This document shows positions 60,363 through 64,000 of a stretch of 64,000 nt of DNA, one piece after another. The position numbers were made by a program, and so were the translations under genes. Numbering within the stretch: the stretch's first letter is position 1; each line of letters starts with the position of its first letter. Origin of the DNA: Pelobates cultripes (taxonomy: Eukaryota > Chordata > Amphibia > Anura > Pelobatidae); assembly GCA_933207985.1 (NCBI GenBank), contig OW240912.1:253058347-253122346 (forward strand). Direction: 5' to 3'. A model generated the notes under the pieces. The model was not told where the DNA came from. It was given only the letters and a program-made list of their open reading frames with translations, and did no database searches.

Positions 60363-60551
60363 CGGATGGAAGGTCTAGACGACAGATCGTTTGGGAGTTT
60401 AGTGATGGAGCCTGAAGTGGATTTAGAATGTTATCAATCTTCACTGGAAGAAGTACTTACGTGGCTTCTTTCTGCCGAGGATGCACTTCAAAGCCAAGGA
60501 ATGATCTCTAACAATGTCGAAGAAGTAAAAGGACAGTTTCACACTCATGAG
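60363..60551 (+). CDS. DMD: Dystrophin coding exon (human exon 10 equivalent)
   Basis: It encodes 63 codons, exactly the human exon 10 length (189 bp), with phase 0 at both ends. The first ~15 residues ([19 protein letters not shown]) close hinge 1. From [20 protein letters not shown] onward it is helix A of spectrin-like repeat R1, with the conserved tryptophan of the LxWLLSAED motif and the closing [12 protein letters not shown]. The rod repeats act as a spacer and bind actin and lipid. Acceptor: ttctttgttctgcag|cgg. Donor: gag|gtacgt. An in-frame ATG at 60366 is an internal methionine and not a start site. Confidence 0.97.
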
Positions 60552-62308
60552 GTACGTCAGTAAAGTAGAATTAATATAAAATATCCTAAATACTCTAAAT
60601 ATTCAAAGAGTTATTATAACCCTTCCCATGAGAATGTGTTTTTAGCATTATTATGCTGTATTGGGCACTACTGCTCTTGTACACCCCTTATTTATAAAAA
60701 AAAAAACAGCAACTATTACATAGATATAAATCTACATTGAATCCAGCTCCAAGCAAGGTCCTTCTCGCTTCATTTGCATGCCCTGTCTGTTGCCACACCA
60801 CATCATCTGTAGTCTAATCAAAATGATTGCCATAGAAAAGCATTTTATTGAAGCATTTCACTAATGTATGCCCATGCTATGAGCCGGTGAGAGTAGAGAG
60901 GAAGAACTAAATGATGGATGGAGGGCTATAAATATTTAAAAAAAAAATAAGTGTTGAAAACAGAGGGAGGAGTTTTGCATGGGATTACTATTAGGCAGAG
61001 TTCAGGGCTGCTTAACGGGACACTGTAGGCACCCAGACCACTTTGGTTAATTGCAGTGGTCTGGGTGCTGTGACCTTTTAGCACTTAGTGCTGCAATGTA
61101 AAACATTGCAGTTCCAGAGAACTGAAATGTTTACACTGCAGCTCTAAGTCTGCAGACAGTCACTAGAGGGCTTCCAGAATCTAAACAGACTTATGGTCCG
61201 TCATCTGATGCTGGACATCCTCACAGACCTCTAGCATCAAATTTTCCCCATAGGAAAGCATTGAATAATGCTTTCCAATGGAAGGTCTAAAGCGCGCGCG
61301 GCCATTTGGTTTTCCCCGTCGGCTTACGTCAGTAGGGGAGGAGCATGGGCGGAGCCTGACCCAGCGCCTGCGGGGGGGTGCATGAGACGGGGGGGCATGA
61401 TAACCCTATAGTGCCATGAAAACAGGTTTGTTTTCCTGGCACTGTAGGATCCCTTTAAGTTACGTGTGCCATGGCTGCAACTTGCCTCCAGCACAAAATT
61501 GCAAAATTGTCTGTATGTGCCGCATTTTTAGCAGAGACACAGAGGTGGTCATGGTGGTTGGAGTAGCCATTTAAATATACATAATGGTGACAATAAAATG
61601 TTGTTTTTTTATGTTGAATAGAGTTAAAAAAAATCCTTGCTCTCTTGCATTTAAAAGCAATCTCTTCTACCGGTAACATGATGACTTCTTGTTTTTATGT
61701 CATCACCAAGGTGCAAAGGGAAATATAAATCCATGGAACCCTAGCAGAGTAATGTAAACCTAGAGCATGAATCTTCATTGCTGTGCTTATTCTTCTTTAT
61801 TAAACTTTGTTTAATCACATTGTTCTCTTAAACTTTGATTTAACTGTCCTGTATCTATAAGTCAATACATATATCTCACACAACACAACCCCCCATATAA
61901 ATATGATCTCTATCCCATAGTTTCTCAAACCAACCTTTCCTGGCTCTAAGTCCAGATGTTCTCAAACACATCATCAATGTATCTCAGCCTCGTATCTATC
62001 AGCCCTTGTCCCTGAGTTCAACCTTTATTTATTTAAGCCACCCATGTCTTTAAGCACAACATACCCTATAATCATGCAACTTGTGTTCTCTTGCAATAAC
62101 TGTTACACATAAAGTAATTAAAATACAGTATATACTTTGTATACTTAATGTATACAAATATATCATTTAGTAAAGCTATATTACAAAGCTATACTTGACT
62201 CATTTCTGCTTTCTGTTGGCAAAAAAGAATTACATGGATTTTTAATACTTCCTTTTGAATGAAACTGAATTATAAATTCTAGCTATAAAATATTTTGATC
62301 ATTTTTAG
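60552..62308 (+). other. DMD: DMD intron 10 (about 1.76 kb)
   Basis: It lies between donor gtacgt and acceptor atcatttttag. It holds one TTAA-flanked MITE (61016-61454) and otherwise unique AT-rich sequence. The shortest intron in the window. Confidence 0.95.
61016..61454. mobile_element. TTAA-flanked nonautonomous element in intron 10
   Basis: TTAA at 61012-61015 and 61455-61458. Left end cgggacactgtaggcaccca; reverse complement of the right end agggatcctacagtgccagg. 439 bp. It contains ggaaagcattgaataatgct and a GC-rich patch (aaagcgcgcgcggcc). Same family as the copies at 12575 and 63260. Confidence 0.75.
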
Positions 62309-62490
62309 GGCTTTATGATGGAATTAACATCTCATCAGGGAAATGTTGGCAATGTTTTGCAAGCTGGAAGTCAACTATTAGCTGTTGGGAAACTTTCCGA
62401 CGATGAAGAAAATGAAATCCAAGAACAAATGAATCTTCTTAATTCCCGGTGGGAAAGTCTCAGATTGGCAAGCATGGAAAGACAAAGCAG
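62309..62490 (+). CDS. DMD: Dystrophin coding exon (human exon 11 equivalent)
   Basis: It encodes 60 codons plus two bases of a split codon (182 bp, identical to human exon 11). The translation begins [18 protein letters not shown], continues with the [20 protein letters not shown] stretch and ends [11 protein letters not shown]. This covers helix B and the start of helix C of spectrin-like repeat R1, with the NLLNSRWE signature. Acceptor: atcatttttag|ggc. Donor: cag|gtgagt, close to consensus. The exon is separated from exon 10 by only about 1.8 kb and is the last exon in the window. The equivalent of human exon 12 (starting LHRVLMDLQ) was not found before position 64000. Confidence 0.97.
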
Positions 62491-63094
62491 GTGAGTAATA
62501 ATTCGAGCTAACAGCAGTTAAATGATTTCTACTTCCACATTCATCCCTAAAAAACAAAAGGAAAGTGATTTTTTATACGTATTTTAGCTTTAAAAGATTT
62601 CAAATGAGTGTGACAAATGCAATACATTCAACAACATAAACTGAATATTTTCAGTCACTTTATTCTTTTTTTTTATATATGCATAGAGCTGTTTTGTTCA
62701 TGTGCATCTTATGTAGTTTTGGAATTACATAACATCAGTAAATTGGTCCAAAAAATGTAAACAGGAAAAAATTCAACTATGTATTATCTGAAAATTAATT
62801 ATTAATGCTTGGTACCGTTCATATTTAGGAGCTTAAGAATGAAGAGGATTAGTTAAATTATATTTGAGCTTCAAAACTCCTGAAATAAGAAGTATCTCTG
62901 TGCATCGGAATGATGAGCATTCAATTCTTTAAAATGCCTAGGTTGTGTGAAATGTAAGGTATACATATACAAAATGTATTTTATGTAGTAGAATGGAATA
63001 TTTGTGTTGGTCATTATTTCATTTGTTGTATTTCTTTTTCGTTTAACATATTTTTATAAAACTTTTATAATCAGTAATCTATATGGAAACATGA

Positions 63095-63215
63095 CGGATT
63101 GATGGACAGACATATGGATGGGTGGACAGAGCAGGTGGACAGATTAGGGGATGGATTGATAGATGGGGGTACAGACAGATGGACAGACAGATATACAGAT
63201 AGATAAAAGACAGAT
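63095..63215. repeat. Degenerate gacaga/gatgga tract
   Basis: Interspersed ggacagacagat, gatggatt and gatagata words over about 120 bp. Confidence 0.8.
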
Positions 63216-63259
63216 AAATGTGGGCAAAATATACAGTACATATAAAAGCCTTTTCACTT

Positions 63260-63563
63260 TGTTATACTTTTTTTTAATGTATGCTCACCTGTTTCCAGCA
63301 CGGATGTCCCTTGCTTAGTCTTCTCCAATGTCATACGATGGGGGGGACCTAACGTGCGTGTGTCCCCTGCTCATTATTGAATCAATGCTTTCCTATGTGA
63401 TTTCCCTGATGCTGTATGTCCTCGTGAAAAGCCTGAGGATGTCCAGCATCATTTAATGTAAACATTGCAGTTTTTATAAAAATTGCAATGATTTACATTG
63501 CAGGACTAAGGGGGACAGGAACAATCAATGTGCTGAAGTGTCCTCCGTGCCTATAGTGTCCCT
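63260..63563. mobile_element. TTAA-family element, right-complete copy
   Basis: It ends gtgcctatagtgtccct before TTAA (63564-63567). It shares aatgctttccta, atgtcctcgtg and catttaatgtaaacattgca with the copies at 61016 and 12575. Left border not certain. Confidence 0.55.
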
Positions 63564-64000
63564 TTAACCACTTCAGCAAACTGTAGTTGTTATGATGAGT
63601 TTTTTTTAAATATCATTTGATCTATAGAAAGTCATACTACAAAAAAACCTATAACTATAAATTTCTTCAATTTTTAATTCTATAGTTTAGTAAATAATTC
63701 CCATATAATCTTACTGTTTAATTCTAACCAACTTCTGTCATCCTTAGAATATTCCACAACTATCTAATTGTTCATAGCAGTATATAGAGTACATGTATTA
63801 AATACATGGCTTCTTGGTGCCATGCAGGTGCAGGTGCTTTATTTAAAAGTTTATTTTGAACAACTTACATAAAGAACTCTTAGTGTGTTAATAATGGACA
63901 TTTGAAGGGCACTTATCTTTCAAGCCATTTAACCTAAGATTCTGCATGAGAGCAATCTGGTTTTTATGGCAAGCCGTAAACATATTGAGTGAAGAGTTAG

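Larger units (their letters stand above)
62491..64000 (+). other. DMD: DMD intron 11, 5' part
   Basis: It begins with the strong donor gtgagt and continues past the window. It holds a degenerate gaca/gatg tract and one TTAA-family fragment. No exon 12 equivalent. Confidence 0.92.

Noticed and set aside
18939..62490. Utrophin in place of dystrophin
   Set aside because: The exon with KPRFKSYAYTQAAYV has no utrophin counterpart, and all exon phases and sizes fit dystrophin.
62491..64000. DMD exon 12 equivalent
   Set aside because: No segment resembling the LHRVLMDLQ-type start with an acceptor was found.

Overview
This is a vertebrate nuclear, intron-rich window that lies inside one gene, dystrophin (DMD), on the + strand. 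Four short coding exons with canonical AG/GT borders read through in one frame. Their translations match the end of the actin-binding domain, hinge 1 and the start of spectrin-like repeat R1, which correspond to human DMD exons 8, 9, 10 and 11. They lie at 18939-19117, 33258-33392, 60363-60551 and 62309-62490. The exon 9 segment contains KPRFKSYAYTQAAYV, which is dystrophin hinge 1 sequence, so the gene is dystrophin and not utrophin. Exon phases match the human gene. Exons 10 and 11 have the human lengths (189 and 182 bp), exon 8 is one codon shorter and exon 9 is two codons longer.

The host looks like an amphibian, most likely a frog. This is inferred from an AT-rich genome, a diverged but clear tetrapod dystrophin, and the repeat content: Tx1/L1-like LINEs, many TTAA-target nonautonomous DNA transposons, hAT elements, Tc1/mariner elements and GIY-YIG-type retroelement tails. 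I cannot name the species.

Layout: 1-18938 is the 3' part of intron 7. It holds old MITEs, a 1-kb element with long terminal inverted repeats (10.7-11.8 kb), a piggyBac-like element and CTAACC-rich repeats. Then come exon 8, intron 8 (about 14.1 kb; hAT, broken L1, solo LTR, Tc1 remnant), exon 9 and intron 9 (about 27.0 kb). Intron 9 holds a snap-back GIY-YIG retroelement, a CR1/Rex1-like LINE interrupted by a TTAA MITE, a 4.3-kb TTAA element interrupted by a nearly complete Tc1 transposon, a TTAA element interrupted by an hAT element, and a solo LTR. Exon 10, a short intron 10 (about 1.8 kb), exon 11 and the start of intron 11 follow. No second host gene, RNA gene or CRISPR array was found.

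The genes here do not form an operon or system: one muscle cytoskeletal gene is transcribed through introns that have accumulated selfish elements. The most noteworthy structures are the nested and snap-back insertions, several dated by exact target-site duplications, and the weak splice donor of the in-frame exon 9. I found no previously undescribed molecular system that the sequence alone would support.
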